Assembly (NCBI RefSeq): GCF_027942865.1
Contig: NC_134510.1
Span: 5,738,001 to 5,802,000, forward strand
Direction of reading: 5' to 3'
DNA: 64,000 nt
Source: Odontesthes bonariensis
Taxonomy: Eukaryota; Chordata; Actinopteri; Atheriniformes; Atherinopsidae
Program-made: the position numbers and the translations under genes
Notes under the pieces: generated by a model
Database searches by the model: none
Told to the model about the DNA's origin: nothing
The model's input: only the letters and a program-made list of their open reading frames with translations
Shown: in pieces, positions 22,800 to 34,261 of the stretch
How positions within the stretch are numbered: the stretch's first letter is position 1
How the letters are laid out: the number at the start of each line of letters is the position of its first letter

Positions 22800-25530
22800 G
22801 AAGTGTTTAAACAACTTACCTCCGCTTCTCACCACGCCTTTTACCAGCAACGTGATGAACGTCCTGGTACTGCACCTGAGGTCCATCTGGTGGTGACAGG
22901 GATGTTGGCAGAGTTGGAGCTGGTGGCATTTGCTCGTTTGAAAGTACTGTCCGGTGAGGCTTTGCTGTTGGTGTTACTGTAGCCCTGTAGTTGGCCTTCT
23001 TCTCCTCTCTGGTGATGAAATTAGAGATGGATCTGGCATTCAGATTGGGCAGAGGAATGGAGAGAGTGCAGAGGATGGGGTCGTCTCTAACTCTGTCAAC
23101 AATCCTTTTGTACTGCCCCTTTATGGAAGAAGTTATTTTACTGGGGGAGGAGAGGTGCCTGGTTGGTGGCCGATTTTTGAGCATCTTGATGAGGAGGTAC
23201 AACAGACGACTATCCTCGGTCACCTGTGCTGCCTGAGGATACCTCATCCACCCAAACTTTGTCTTCTGGGCTGCTCTGGTCTCGGGTGTGTCAGCCCCAA
23301 GACACCGGCCAAACAGGTTGTAGCCCCACCTTTGTGAAGAGCCCCACACCTCTTCACAAAGTTGGCAGCGGTCTTGTGATGCTCCTGGAGACAGCTGGCA
23401 GCAGTGACAATCTTCTGCCTGAGGTCAGCTAGCACAAGGTGGAGGTGACTGCTGTCTGCCAGTTCAAGCGTCAGTAAGGCTAACGCCTCCACTTCCTGTA
23501 TTCCTGGCAGGTGCAGATGTCTCTGGGTCATCATCAAATCCTGCAGAGCGGGACTATCCTCCTCTTCCACCTGTTCTGCTTGTGTGAGGATAGCATGTTT
23601 CCTACAGGCGACATCAATAGGATCCTCCTCTGCAGGCACGTCAATACCCTCATCTGCCATCTCCTCCTCGCTTTGCTCAGCCGACTCCTCTTCATCACGA
23701 GCCTGCTCTTCCTCAACTGAAAGTATGTAATTGTACTAATCACAAATGTGTCTGGCCAGTTATAACCACTTGTCTATATCATGTTTACTGTCATTGCTAG
23801 AATATGCATGAAGAATAAAGGGATATTCTTGCTTCATATGTATGTATATTGTTTAAGCGTGCGATTAAATACTTTACCTCTCAGGGCATAGTAATTCCTG
23901 GCAGTGAAGCTTGTTGACTGGCACATGGCATATTCCACACCAAGGAGCTCCTCCTCTTCTGGGTCCCTGTATCGATCAGGGTAGGGCACAGGAGCGGCGA
24001 AGTTTGGCTCCAGGACATGATCTCTGCCAAAGAGCACCTCAGCCTGCTGATTCATGCGCTGGATCTGCCGTGCATCCATGCATGATGTCTGCCGACCCTG
24101 ACCACCACCGACTCGAAGTGACTCCATCCGATTGTTCCACTGCACAGCAAACGCAACCAGATATACCTGAAACACAAGACCAATTGCATATGCTTAGCAC
24201 ACACAAGTTATTAAAGCTATGAAATAAAAAGCATTACTGATAGAAATGTTGCTCTATTGAAGTATTGTGTTTATTACTTACCTGGAAGGGTATAATACCA
24301 CATCTCTGAGATGGAATGGCATTTTACAGGTGTGCGTGCAACCCCTCCAAGGAGTTACTGCCTCGCCGGCACCTGTACTTGTTCAGCTGAACACCGTGCA
24401 GCACAACCACCTTCACAGTGACGTACAGTTGTATGCCAGGGGGATCCTGTAAAACACACAACAACTTTCTTGTTTATTCTGGAGTCCGTTGAAAGGTTGC
24501 CATATTAGTTTAGATGGTTTTACAATGACACATGATTATGTGATTACAAAGACATTAACCCACCTGCATACAACTAAGATGCTTGCTTGCAGTTGCCCAG
24601 TGAGCATCAAGTGCCTCTGTTGACTTGAACAGGTGGATGCCATCAATATCAAGGCCCGCTGGTCCCTTGAACTCAGCAATGATGGACTCAATCACTGAAG
24701 CTGTCTCCTGTAACATATATTTAACATAGAATTAGGGCTCATCTTGTAGTGTGATGCTTCTATTTCATGAAATTAATATGTGGATTCATTTTACACTTAC
24801 GTTAACACCACGGGTATGTCCTCAGCCTTCTGGAGAGCTTTAAGACCTGACCCAATTATTTGAATCGGGTGTGCTGGAGCAGGGAAACATGGGAAACATG
24901 CAGGGCTGTGTGCCTTGAGGACCAGGGTTGAGAAACACTGCTTTGGAGCATGAAGCTTCTTGTGCCTATAGTCAGGTTAGACTTCTCTGAAAGTCCTGTT
25001 GCACACACTGCACTCGTGCCTCTTCTTCTCCATGTTTGACCTTTACAACATGAACAAATATCAATTCATTCAGTTTTCTATTTCTTTATTTGATTTTATT
25101 TATCTATTATTTTGTATATCTTTCGTTTTTTTTCTCCCATCTATTGTTTTTCACTTGTAAACCTTTGTTATTCAGGTCACAAATTAACAAAGCATTGTAT
25201 AAATCAAGGATAGATGTACTGTTGATACACTGTTTGCTTCACAATAAAAATATTTGAAACATAATTCAGTTTTCCAATACAGCTGTACAAGAATCGTATT
25301 TTGTCCTGTTTTAGATACCTAGCTAGCTAGCATGTTTTGATAGTAAAACGGATTATAGTCAACTGATTAGGTAAACTAAGATATATATTAGATTGACAAT
25401 CATAAGTTTCACAACTACAATAGGTTATAGATTTGTTAAAATGCTGTCATGATGATAAAAGTGATAGAATGTGAATAAATTCTCACAACAAGATGCCAAA
25501 CTACCGGCAGGTTGTCAATTGCCTACGTTG
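22800..25530 (-). mobile_element. Second, internally deleted copy of the DDE transposon family
   Basis: The segment at about 24,815-25,530 is highly similar to 19,897-20,636 of the first transposon, covering the 5' end, the first finger exon and the MITE remnant. Downstream (lower coordinates) it keeps C-terminal coding exons that the first copy has lost, while the catalytic Asp exons are missing. The right end is cut at about 25,530, where hAT coding sequence begins; no target duplication was found. The left boundary near the 5S copy at 22,703 is unclear. Confidence 0.65.
22816..24720 (-). pseudogene. Transposase C-terminal exons (same family)
   Basis: Minus-strand pieces in order: a segment at about 24,710-24,565 with GPAGLDIDGIHLFKSTEALD; one at about 24,450-24,280 with YRCRRGSNSLEG, typical of the C-terminal region of this fish transposase family; 24,175-23,880 (FQVYLVAFAVQWNNRME, LLGVEYAMCQS); 23,720-23,360 (acidic linker, then helices); and 23,345-22,824 (WGYNLFGRCLGAD, KFGWMRYPQAAQ, ISNFITREEKK), ending at a GTAAG donor. 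Several exon ends show usable splice signals, but frames break between pieces and the catalytic half is absent. Confidence 0.6.
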
Positions 25531-28370
25531 GATTTCTTATGCTTATTGAATACTTAGAACCCCGGTTTGACATGTCCTCTCGCCACTATTTCACCGAGAA
25601 AGCTCTGCCAGCGCTTCAGAAGAAGGTTGGTGACAAACTACATGTCCTGTTATCAGACGGGCCCCATGTTTCGTTTACCACACACATCTTGAGTTCGTCT
25701 GTGGCTCCGATGTCACTCTTGAGCCTCAAACCGCACATTAGATCGACTCCAGTTTAGTTTTACGTCGCGCGACCTTGCATGCTCAGGAATCTCGCGGATC
25801 CCACACAGCAGAGCGCATCCGACAGACGATAGAAAAGATGCTAAACATCTGGGGAATCCAGGGCCGTTTCTAACTTTGTGGGGGCCCTAAGCAAGATACC
25901 GTTTGGGGGCCCCTAGTTTGTCAAACTACAATGAAGAGATTCCTAACCATTTAGATGGAACACTAGATCTATTACACTTTATGAGCAAAACAGGCTAGAG
26001 TTTAAATTAAACATCTTAAGTTGAACCACTCAGGCAAGTTAAACTAATAAGAATATATAATACAAAGAAAACAATAAATAAAAGATTTTGAGTTTTTTTA
26101 AAATATTAAACTTTAAAGATCGTACCCAATTACAAAGTAGATAGATACTTTATTGATCCCGAAGGAAATTCAAGCATCCAGTAGCAAGACATAAAGCAAT
26201 AAAAAATGTTTATACAATTATAAACACTTTAAAAACAATCTAAGAATTTAAAAAAACTATTTAAAAAAACAGTTTAAAAATCTAAAGTGACCAGTGAAAT
26301 AAGACCAAAGTGAAATATAAAGTGACCAGTGAAATACAGAAGTGCCATCACTTAAAGCTGTTGTACATCCTGATGGCTAGAGGAACAAAAGAGTTTTTGA
26401 AGTTGTCACTTTTAAGAAGTTTCTGCATTCATCTACACATTGTACTAGTTAAAGTAATAAAACTAAGAAAAATGATCCACTGCCACAATATTCTAAAATA
26501 ATCAACAGGATGCCTAATATTTGTATATCACTTAAAAAACTAACAGTAGAACACTTCTAATTAGAGGCCTATAAATAACACACCAAACTTAGTAAATTAA
26601 TCCTAAGTCATGCCAAAATCGTGTCAAATGCCTGAGAGACAACTTCCACTGAACAATGACAGAGCAGGACAACAACATGCCTCCCTCCCTGCTAGAATCT
26701 GAATAAACTGGAGTCAGTCAGTCATTCCCATGGCAGGACTGACTGTTCATTCACGTGTGACATACTCATCTTATATAAGCAAACTTTCATGAGGCAAACA
26801 CTGAAGCCGAGTTTATAACGAACAAATCCCAGCCAGCTACACAACATTTATCCGAGACTAGCTAGCAGGACAAATAAACACAAAAAATGTCCCACCTCCA
26901 GCAATCCAGCCCACATCACCCAACACATGCCTTACCTTTGTCCTCAGGCCGTTTTTCTTCCTCCATTTTTCCGCGCCACTAATATAACTTCTTTATGATG
27001 CCATTACGGCGTTTGTCTTGTTAACTTTTCTCGCTTTTTAGGGGAATGATGGGTAGATGTCAATCATTCCCATCACACCTGTTGGCGGCCTGCTACGCCA
27101 CTCAACGTGTGACAGTGCTGTACTTTACACAAACTCTACACACGGTCGCCAGCATTCGTAGATTTTGTTCGTAACTCCAAACTTTTCGTCAAATCCAATC
27201 GCTAACCAAGCCTAGGTTGCTGACGTTAGCTGGCAGCAATATCACTGAACGTTAGGTTAGCAAAACAATTACACCAAAAACACAAACTTACCAGCAAGGG
27301 ATGCACGAGCGACATCTCTCCGTTTTCTTTTCTTTCTTTTGTCAGCGCCAGAATCATGTGGTAATGAGCCTAAAGTAAAATCTTTTACTTGACATTCTAA
27401 ATCTTCTTCACTGTTAACGGGCATAACTCGGAAAACGTCAGGTAGGAGGATGCTCCACCACCTCCGATGCGGTAACTTTGAAGACTGTACCATTCAGGAA
27501 CCATTGTACAATTTCAGGAAGGGCGGGGGGGTATAGCCTAGATAAGGTAAACACATCTAATTTGCCCTAATCGAGTAATAGGGCACACAATTAAGAAAAA
27601 CCACGCTGGGCCTGTTCATGACTAATTTATATAATTTCTTTAATGTAATAATATAATAACTATCATGAATTTTTTTTAACAAACTTAATTTTGGGGGCCC
27701 CGCCAGGTACTTGGGGCCCTACGCGCTCTGCGTACTCTGCGTATGCGGAGCGGCGGGCCTGGGGGAATCGACAAGCAACGGGTCCACGTAATTTTACGCG
27801 ACAAATGCAAATATGAAGAAAGGCATGGGGGATATGGGAGTGCGGAGTTTGGGCTGTGTCGCACATTCAGGAGGGCCTGCTGTCCCAGCGGAGTGTGACA
27901 GACATCCTGGCCAATGCGAGGAGGATTGTAGGCCATTCCAAGCACTCCCCGCTGGCCTACTCTCGCCTTGAAGATATCCAGATGGACCTGAATATGGATA
28001 TCAAGCCCCTACAACAAGATGTGCTGGTGAGATTTCTCTCATAACATTATTTGATTTATTTCCATGCACTTTATTTAGTAGGCCACTAATAATTTACTTG
28101 CACTGCACCTGGCTTTGACAATTTACACAATAAAGTGAATCTTGTTCTCTTCTGTGCAGATGAGGTGGAACAGCAGCCTCTACATGCTGCAGAGCATACT
28201 GGAATAAATACGGCCTCTCAGTGTCTTTGCAGCTAAGCCAGCAATACTGCCAGCCAACCAGTGGGAGCTGATGAAGAACACGGCTGATGTGCTGGCCCCC
28301 TTTGAAGAGGTGGGCAGGGAGACTGCAGCTGATGTGATCCCTGCCATGACAGGTCATTTGTATTTTAATT
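25530..28370 (+). pseudogene. hAT (BED/ZBED-like) transposase, interrupted
   Basis: The left part encodes VGFLMLIEYLEPRF, then MSSRHYFTEKALPAL and HAQESRGSHTAERI, motifs of ZBED-like hAT transposases around the first catalytic region (LSDGPHVSFTT in place of the usual Asp motif). A 1.9-kb insertion splits it at 25,858. The right part resumes with HVILRD-like sequence, then LSQRSVTDILANARRIVGH, LAYSRLEDIQMDL and, after an intron-like gap, MRWNSSLYMLQSILE followed by a stop and LPANQWELMKNTADVLAPFE. It is inactive because of stops, a frameshift and the insertion. Confidence 0.75.
25859..27761. mobile_element. hAT element nested in the hAT transposase
   Basis: 1,903 bp starting CAGGGCCG and ending CGGGCCTG, flanked by a perfect 8-bp duplication GGGGAATC (25,851-25,858 and 27,762-27,769). 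Joining the flanks restores the transposase reading context (NIWGI...). Inside is a common fish repeat motif near 26,141-26,185 (ACTTTATTGATCCCGAAGG) and a minus-strand open frame at 27,269-27,493 with a basic RKKRKRRD stretch, possibly a transposase fragment. Confidence 0.8.
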
Positions 28371-28647
28371 ATTTTATTTTGTAACATTTATTGATATTGT
28401 TTGAAAGAAACCATTCATTCATTCATTCGCCCTCAGACGTGTTCTGTCTCGGGAGGACGATGACCAGGGGATCAAGTCCTCCCGTGCTCATGCACCTTTT
28501 GTACATCATGTTCATATAGTCAAGTCATCACCAGGCACCACTATTAGGCCAATTCATTTTTTTATTTCGCTTTTAATTTAGATTTGGTTCTACGGTTAGA
28601 TTTTTAATTGTTTATTAATTGAGTACATGTGTAAGGCAGTTGCCTAA

Positions 28648-29063
28648 AGCCCCGTTTCCACTATGCGGTCCGGTACGGGTCGGTTCAGAACGGTTTGCTT
28701 ATTTCAGTGTTTCCACTACCTTTTATCATGTCTGTAACCCTTCTGCTTGGGGTACCGAGCACACAGGACTGGTTCCAGGCTCTGCTCTCCGTTATTGGTG
28801 AGGAGGCTGTGCAGCGGGAGCTCGATGGCGCTGTGCCAAACCAAAAAGTTTTCCAGCTGATCGCCACAAAAAGAGTGTTTTCAACCGGACCGCGAGCCAG
28901 TGTCGCATTGTGTCGAATCAAGGAGGTGGTTCGAAATTATGGATGCTATTTACGCTTCGGCACACACTCTGCCCACCCCTGAGGGTCCCCTTTTGTACAG
29001 TGGGAACGCAAACTGACCCCAAAACAACCCGACCCGAACTGTACTGACAGTGGAAACGAGGCT
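28648..29063 (+). mobile_element. Harbinger-like element with Myb/SANT-like fragment
   Basis: 416 bp with inverted ends AGCCCCGTTTCCACT and AGTGGAAACGAGGCT, flanked by TAA (28,645-28,647 and 29,064-29,066), the 3-bp duplication typical of PIF/Harbinger. The plus strand encodes a fragment with GEEAVQRELDGAVPNQKVF and, later, CRIKEVVRNYG, which resembles the Myb/SANT-like DNA-binding protein of Harbinger transposons. The reading frame is degraded and no DDE nuclease is present. Confidence 0.72.
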
Positions 29064-29079
29064 TAACTGAAGAGCTGTG

Positions 29080-29330
29080 CTATGTGTTGTCTCTTATCTT
29101 GTTGTTGTTTTGAATCGTGTGTTACATTTATCTTCTTCTTATTTTTATCTTCTTCACAAAGTCTGCCAGCCTGGATGAGGTGTTACTCCATGCTTCGTGG
29201 TGTTTGCTGTAACTGTGTGAATGTGATGCATTCAACAGACTTTTACAATAATTAAACCTGCGTTAATGCGCAATAAAATATTTATCGGCGCGAGTTAACG
29301 CGATAATAACGAGTTAACTCGCCCAGCCCT
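29080..29330 (+). mobile_element. 3' end of hAT element with terminal repeat
   Basis: Continuation of the hAT copy after the Harbinger insert. It ends at about 29,330 with GAGTTAACTCGCCCAGCCCTA, whose complement is the start of the element at 53,258 (TAGGGCCTGGCGAGTTAAC). That supports one hAT family at both loci. Confidence 0.55.
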
Positions 29331-29699
29331 AGTTATTACCGAAGTGGAACAACTGCAATCAAGTGCTTTTGACTAAAGTCAGTCAAATGTGTTTGTAGCA
29401 CATTTCATGTCCAAAACAGTTCAAATCACAGCTAATGTCATCTCAATGCACTTCAAAGAGACCGTCCAGTTCAAGCCAATTCTAATCCAATTCATGGTAA
29501 TGCTTGTAATGCAATCATAATCCAAATTTGTCCAATTCATACAATGCCGGTTCAAACTACCTGGGATACATTTATTTTGGAACAATCTGCTTTTACTGCA
29601 AAGTTGGATGTCAGAGCTGAGAATGCAAACTCTGGAAGGTGCTCAAATGTCTTGTTTGGAACTCCAACTTTATGCACCATGATAACAGGAATATAGCTG

Positions 29700-30330
29700 C
29701 TTAACTGGACAATTAAATCAAATTTATTTGTAGCACATTTCATGTACAGAACAATTCAAAGTGCTTCACATAAAATAAAAGCATTGCAGCAGGGAGTGGA
29801 AGAAGCATTAAAAATACATAAAAGAATATAAAGAGAAACAAATAAAATGATTTAAATGATTAAAAACAAGCAACAGTCCATATAAGTTCAAAGATATCGT
29901 GCAGATTTCATGCATAGACACATGAGAACAGAACCGTTTTTAACCTGGATTTAAAAATGTCTCCATTTGGTGAAAGTTTAATCTCCACTGGCAGTTTGTT
30001 CCACTTGTTTGCAGCATAACAGCTAAATGCTGCTTCTCCATGTTTAGTCTGGACTCTGGACTGGACCAGCTGACCTGAGTCCTTGGATCTCAGAGCTCTG
30101 CTGGGTTTATATTCTCTGAACATATCACAGATGTAAACCATCAGCAGACTTTTAAAATCTATTCTGTGACTGACTGGAAGCCAGAGTAAAGATTTTAAAG
30201 CTGCTGTGATGTGTTCAGATCTCTTAGTCCGGGTTAAAACTCCAGCAGCAGCGTTCTGGATGAGCTGCAGATGTTTGATGCTCTTTTAAACTACTGGAGA
30301 TCAGTGGTTTCTGCAGGACTTATTCACGCA
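29700..30330 (-). mobile_element. LINE 3' end (L2/Rex-like), minus strand
   Basis: The minus strand encodes the C-terminal tail of a non-LTR reverse transcriptase: MFREYKPSRALRSKDSGQL, then FSCYAANKWNKLPVEI and FKSRLKTVLFSCVYA, with several in-frame breaks upstream. The complement of the 3' UTR signature GCACTTTGAATTG lies near 29,752-29,766. Similar ends occur at 48,500-49,075 and 54,557-54,797 on the plus strand. The 29,340-29,700 stretch just before it is AT-rich dispersed repeat with no gene. Confidence 0.72.
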
Positions 30331-30774
30331 GAAACTTAGTTATAGCTTTGTACCCTGAAGCTGCACAACATTTCTCTGTCACCACCTTGCTTGAGACTAC
30401 ATTCCACATGTGATAGTGACACATATTCATATGGTGCCTTAGGGTATTGGTTTATCGGGTTGCAGTTTTCACCCTGATGGATCCAAACTGGCAACAACCA
30501 GCGGAGACACAACGATAAGTTTGTCCTTGTGAGACCACCACACACAGCTGGACTAATGCACGGGTGGGGACAAGTGTTGTGACTGGACACCACCAGCAGT
30601 TAATATGTAATAATAAATAAAACATAGGACTTCCGGTTATGGAGGCATAGAGAAAGGACGCGTGGTGCCAACCTCAGTTCAATAGCTTGCTAATATTAGC
30701 CTTTTTTCGATTCTGAACTGAAATAATTTGACGTCAACTCTACTTTAATAAGCGAAGATACTGAAAACGGGACT

Positions 30775-32222
30775 ATGCCGCCGAAAAAGAATAAAGGTGC
30801 AGTAGCAAAGGACGAGAAGAGCAAAGTGTCCCCGTCAGATGCTAGCTGCCATAGCCGCGAGCTAACTGATAAACCTCCACAAAGGTTCATATCCGAGATG
30901 GAGAAAGGAATACAGAGGATTCAGTCCATGATTGAGGGACGGTTCTCTAAATTCTCTGAAACGATGGAGAAAGTTATTAGAGACAACAAAGCCATCTGTC
31001 ATAAAGTCAAGTGCATCGAGGGGAAACAACGTGAGTTTGACGACTCCCTAGCCGCCATGCAGCTCGAGTTTGACGACTACAAAAAAGCTACTGAGGGCGA
31101 ACTGAGAGTGGTGAAGGAACAGTTGGATGACCAAGAGAACAGAGCCCGTAGACAAAATCTGAGGCTAGTTGGTTTTCCAGAAGGAGTGGAGGGGAAGAAC
31201 ACAGTCGCTTTCGTACAGAAATGGCTACCCAAGATACTTGGTTTAGAAGGGGAAACTTTTGAAGTAGAACGGGCGCACAGGTCACTGCAACAACGATCAA
31301 CAGACGGCGTCAGACCCCGTGCCATTGTGATCTGGTGTTTAGTCGATTTCTCCTACTTGTCGAGAATTGCTACTTTGTGGTTTTGTGCATGCGCGCGCAT
31401 GCGCCGAGACGATTTTCTAAGTTTCGTTTTCACGCCCATAATGTTTTGCTACCATGCGTCTGATTATTTTCTCTTTTGGAAGACATACAAAGTAATAAAA
31501 CACTTATATTACACTTATATTAACAAGCAGTTATCTTAACATGCACAAATGGGGTGTCATTCACCATTTGATTTTTGTATTTGGGACACTTCTGTCTTTA
31601 TTTAGGTGACTCTGCTCCATCATTGTCATGAATGCATTGAGAAGGGGGAGCATTATTTGACAGGGTGTTACTGGACTATCAAAATATGCTACCCTCTTAA
31701 ATAAATCAATTTCATTACACGTTTTATAATTACACACATGACAGACAAAAACACTTACTTTATGACTTTATTTGATATACAGAGGTAGAAAACCATAAAG
31801 TAGCATTTTTTGATAGGATAGCTTGAATCAATAGACACGCCTATCGGTTTTTGCGGCGGTAGCATTTCTCGACGAGGTAGCACAAATCGACAGAACATCG
31901 ACTCCTCCGTTTCTTAGATATTGTCAAGATCATCGATGCTGCCCGGAGCAAAAGCTCACTATAATATGGCAATTCGACTATTATGATTTTCCGAGATATG
32001 TCTACAGTCCTGTACAAAAAGAGGAAAGCCTTTGCTCCACTGAAAAGAAACCTCAGGGAAAAGAACATCACTTTCAGACTGCTACATCCAACCACTTTTA
32101 CCATGGATCTGGAGGGAGGAAGGCGCACATTCACAACACCGAAAGCGGCTGAAAATCATCTGAAGAAGTATCACCCAGACGTGCTGCCACGAGACTCCAG
32201 CAAGCCGGATACCATGGGCTAA
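30775..32222 (+). pseudogene. LINE ORF1 (L1-type RNA-binding protein), split
   Basis: Starts MPPKKNKGAVAKDEK. A lysine-rich N-terminus is followed by a predicted coiled coil (about residues 45-120), then the L1-ORF1-type RRM entry ENRARRQNLRLVGFPEG and ERAHRS. The frame runs to PRAIVI at about 31,332, where a MITE enters. After it the C-terminal domain resumes (RLLRFLDIVK, IMIFRDMSTVLYKKRKAF, FTTPKAAENHLKKY) and stops at 32,222. A stop lies just before the IMIFRD segment even without the insert. The product would coat LINE RNA in an intact element. Confidence 0.75.
31333..31890. mobile_element. MITE in LINE ORF1
   Basis: About 555 bp with imperfect inverted ends of ~40 bp that share GTCGATTT, then CTAC and GTCGAGAA, then TGCTAC on both sides. 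It separates codons that are contiguous in ORF1 (PRAIVI / RLLRF). The target duplication is short and uncertain (possibly ATC), so the family is not assigned. Confidence 0.6.
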
Positions 32223-33155
32223 TTATTATTATTTTGCTTCATGTTTCGGTGTCGCAACTTTCTTCACAAGAGTGAGGAAATAAAAGCAGCCACGTACGGA
32301 CAGGATCCACTTTTGATTGCGAGGAAGCTCTTTCCCTTTTTGTTTCACCTGTCCATACCTGGGCGGATTTTTACCGCTTCGTTGTGCCTGCTTAACACGG
32401 GCCGTCATTGACATTGACTGGGGACTTTTGTGTCTGCTCCGATTTAATTTAATTCTTCATCGTGGGATTATTGCTCTATTGAGGCAACGTTACTGTGCGT
32501 TGGTTTCTCTGACACTGGTACAGACGATATGTCTACGAGTCCACTATTATTTTTTTTATTTCCTGTGGACGCTGAGTGGAATTCTTCATTGGTTACATCA
32601 TGGGCTCCAAATGTAAGTAATCTACCGTTGTGATGCTTATATATGTGCCTGGAAGGATGTTTTTGTTTTGTTTTTCCTTTTTCTTTTCTCCTTAGATAAC
32701 GAGAGTGGCAACATTATTATGGCAATGATTACTTTTTAACTACGAGGTTCGATGTTCTCTGTTCTACGTTATAACACCCTTAAAATGTGTTCTCGGTTTA
32801 ATTGAGTGTAAATGTTTGTTGTAATCCTGGTTAAATGACTAGTATATTAGGCTAATAGACTATTTCAGTTGTAGAGAGGATTGGTACCATTCAATAACGC
32901 AGCAAGTTGGGTTTCAGCTGCATTAAAAAACCGTCAAGAAGAATGAGGGTTTGGCACTTCCTCAGTTGGGGAGGAAGATGGGTTAAAGGGTTTGGTTTAT
33001 CCTTTTTTGTCTTTTTCTTTTCTTTTCTCACCTTTATATTTGCTTTTACTGTACACAACATGGAAATTAATGGGTTAGATGAGGCAGTGGCCTGGGATAG
33101 TTACCCTAACTGGTTTTATTGCATCATTAACTTATGGGGAGAGTAGACAGGGGAA

Positions 33156-33820
33156 ATGACATCTGTGGCTATTAAGTATTTGACATGGAACACTAATGGC
33201 ATCAACAAACTGTCAAAATGTAAAAAAGTACTCAACTTTCTGAAAAACCACAAAATAGATATAGCTCTGCTACAGGAGACCCACTTAACAGATGCTGAAC
33301 ATGCCCAACTGACACGACAGTGGCAGGGGCAGACCTTTTATTCATCCTTTACATATTTATGGCCCAAACTAGGATTGCCCTCAATTCTTTCAAAGACTGT
33401 TTTTCACACTTACATGTCCCTCTAATGAGATCATTATAGGTGGAGATATGAACCTAGTTTTGGACCCATCCAAAGATCGTTCTTCTTTAAATCCCCATAT
33501 TCTAGCCCAAGCAGCTAAGGCACTCAAAAAGGAATTGGTAGACTTCAAGCTTGTGGATGTCTGGAGGGAAAGACATAAACTAATACGCGAGTACTCTTTC
33601 TACTCACATGCTCATAAAAGCTATTCCAGAATTAACATCTTTCTTGCTCATGCTGAAAGAATCCACCTTATATCTGCGTGTGAATATCTACCTATGACCC
33701 ACTCAGATCATGCTCCTCTCATGCTGCTGGTGGCCCAGAGGAACATTGCTAATGGGAATAGACTATGGCGTTTCCCCACATACCTGCTCAATGATGCAGA
33801 TTATGTGAAACTTATCAGCA
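33156..33820 (+). pseudogene. LINE ORF2, endonuclease part
   Basis: Begins MTSVAIKYLTWNTNGINK, the start of an APE-type endonuclease, with IDIALLQETHL. A deletion and frame shift near 33,350-33,430 remove the middle. The domain resumes at IIGGDMNLVLDP and continues to SRINIFL and MTHSDHAPLML, the conserved SDH motif. It ends abruptly at DADYVKLI, where the hAT-like terminus CAGTGTTGGGAGTAACG begins. Confidence 0.8.
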
Positions 33821-34261
33821 GTGTTGGGAGTAACGGCGTTTAAGTATTACGGCGTTTAAGTATAACGGCGTTTAAGTATAACAGCGTTATTTTTCCAGTA
33901 ACGGAGTAATCTAATTAATTACTTTCCCCATTGTTACAACGCCGTTATCGTTACTGAGAATATAAAGTGGCGCGTTACTACAATTTGGTTGTGGGCTTTC
34001 GGCTACACATCAGCTGCATGCTGCCTGGAGAGAGCAGGGATGGGGGTGATGACACCGTTGCAAATGCGATGATGATTGGCTGTGTGGGCGGATCATGCCC
34101 TGCTCACGCTGTCTCACTGCATGCGCTAAACACAACAAGACAGCGGCGACAAGCCAGGGAAGTTAACAGGTAGCGTTCTCTAACTGGAATTACTGGCACT
34201 ACTTCTCACCCGTGGAGATAAAAGGCAAGAATGTGTATGTAACATGTACGCTAATAAAACT
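33821..34261 (+). mobile_element. hAT-like 5' fragment
   Basis: Starts CAGTGTTGGGAGTAACGGCG, closely related to the end of the hAT at 62,445 (CAGGGTTGGGGAGTAACGG). GGCGTTTAAGTATAAC is repeated three times near 33,833-33,882. Just before 34,262 there is a possible BED-finger coding start (YFSPVEIKGKNVYVTCT). The 3' end is missing because BEL/Pao sequence follows directly. Confidence 0.6.

Noticed and set aside
18830-24720. One continuous minus-strand transposase gene
   Set aside because: C-terminal exons lie upstream of the catalytic exons on the transcribed strand, and the 5' region is duplicated, so these are two copies.
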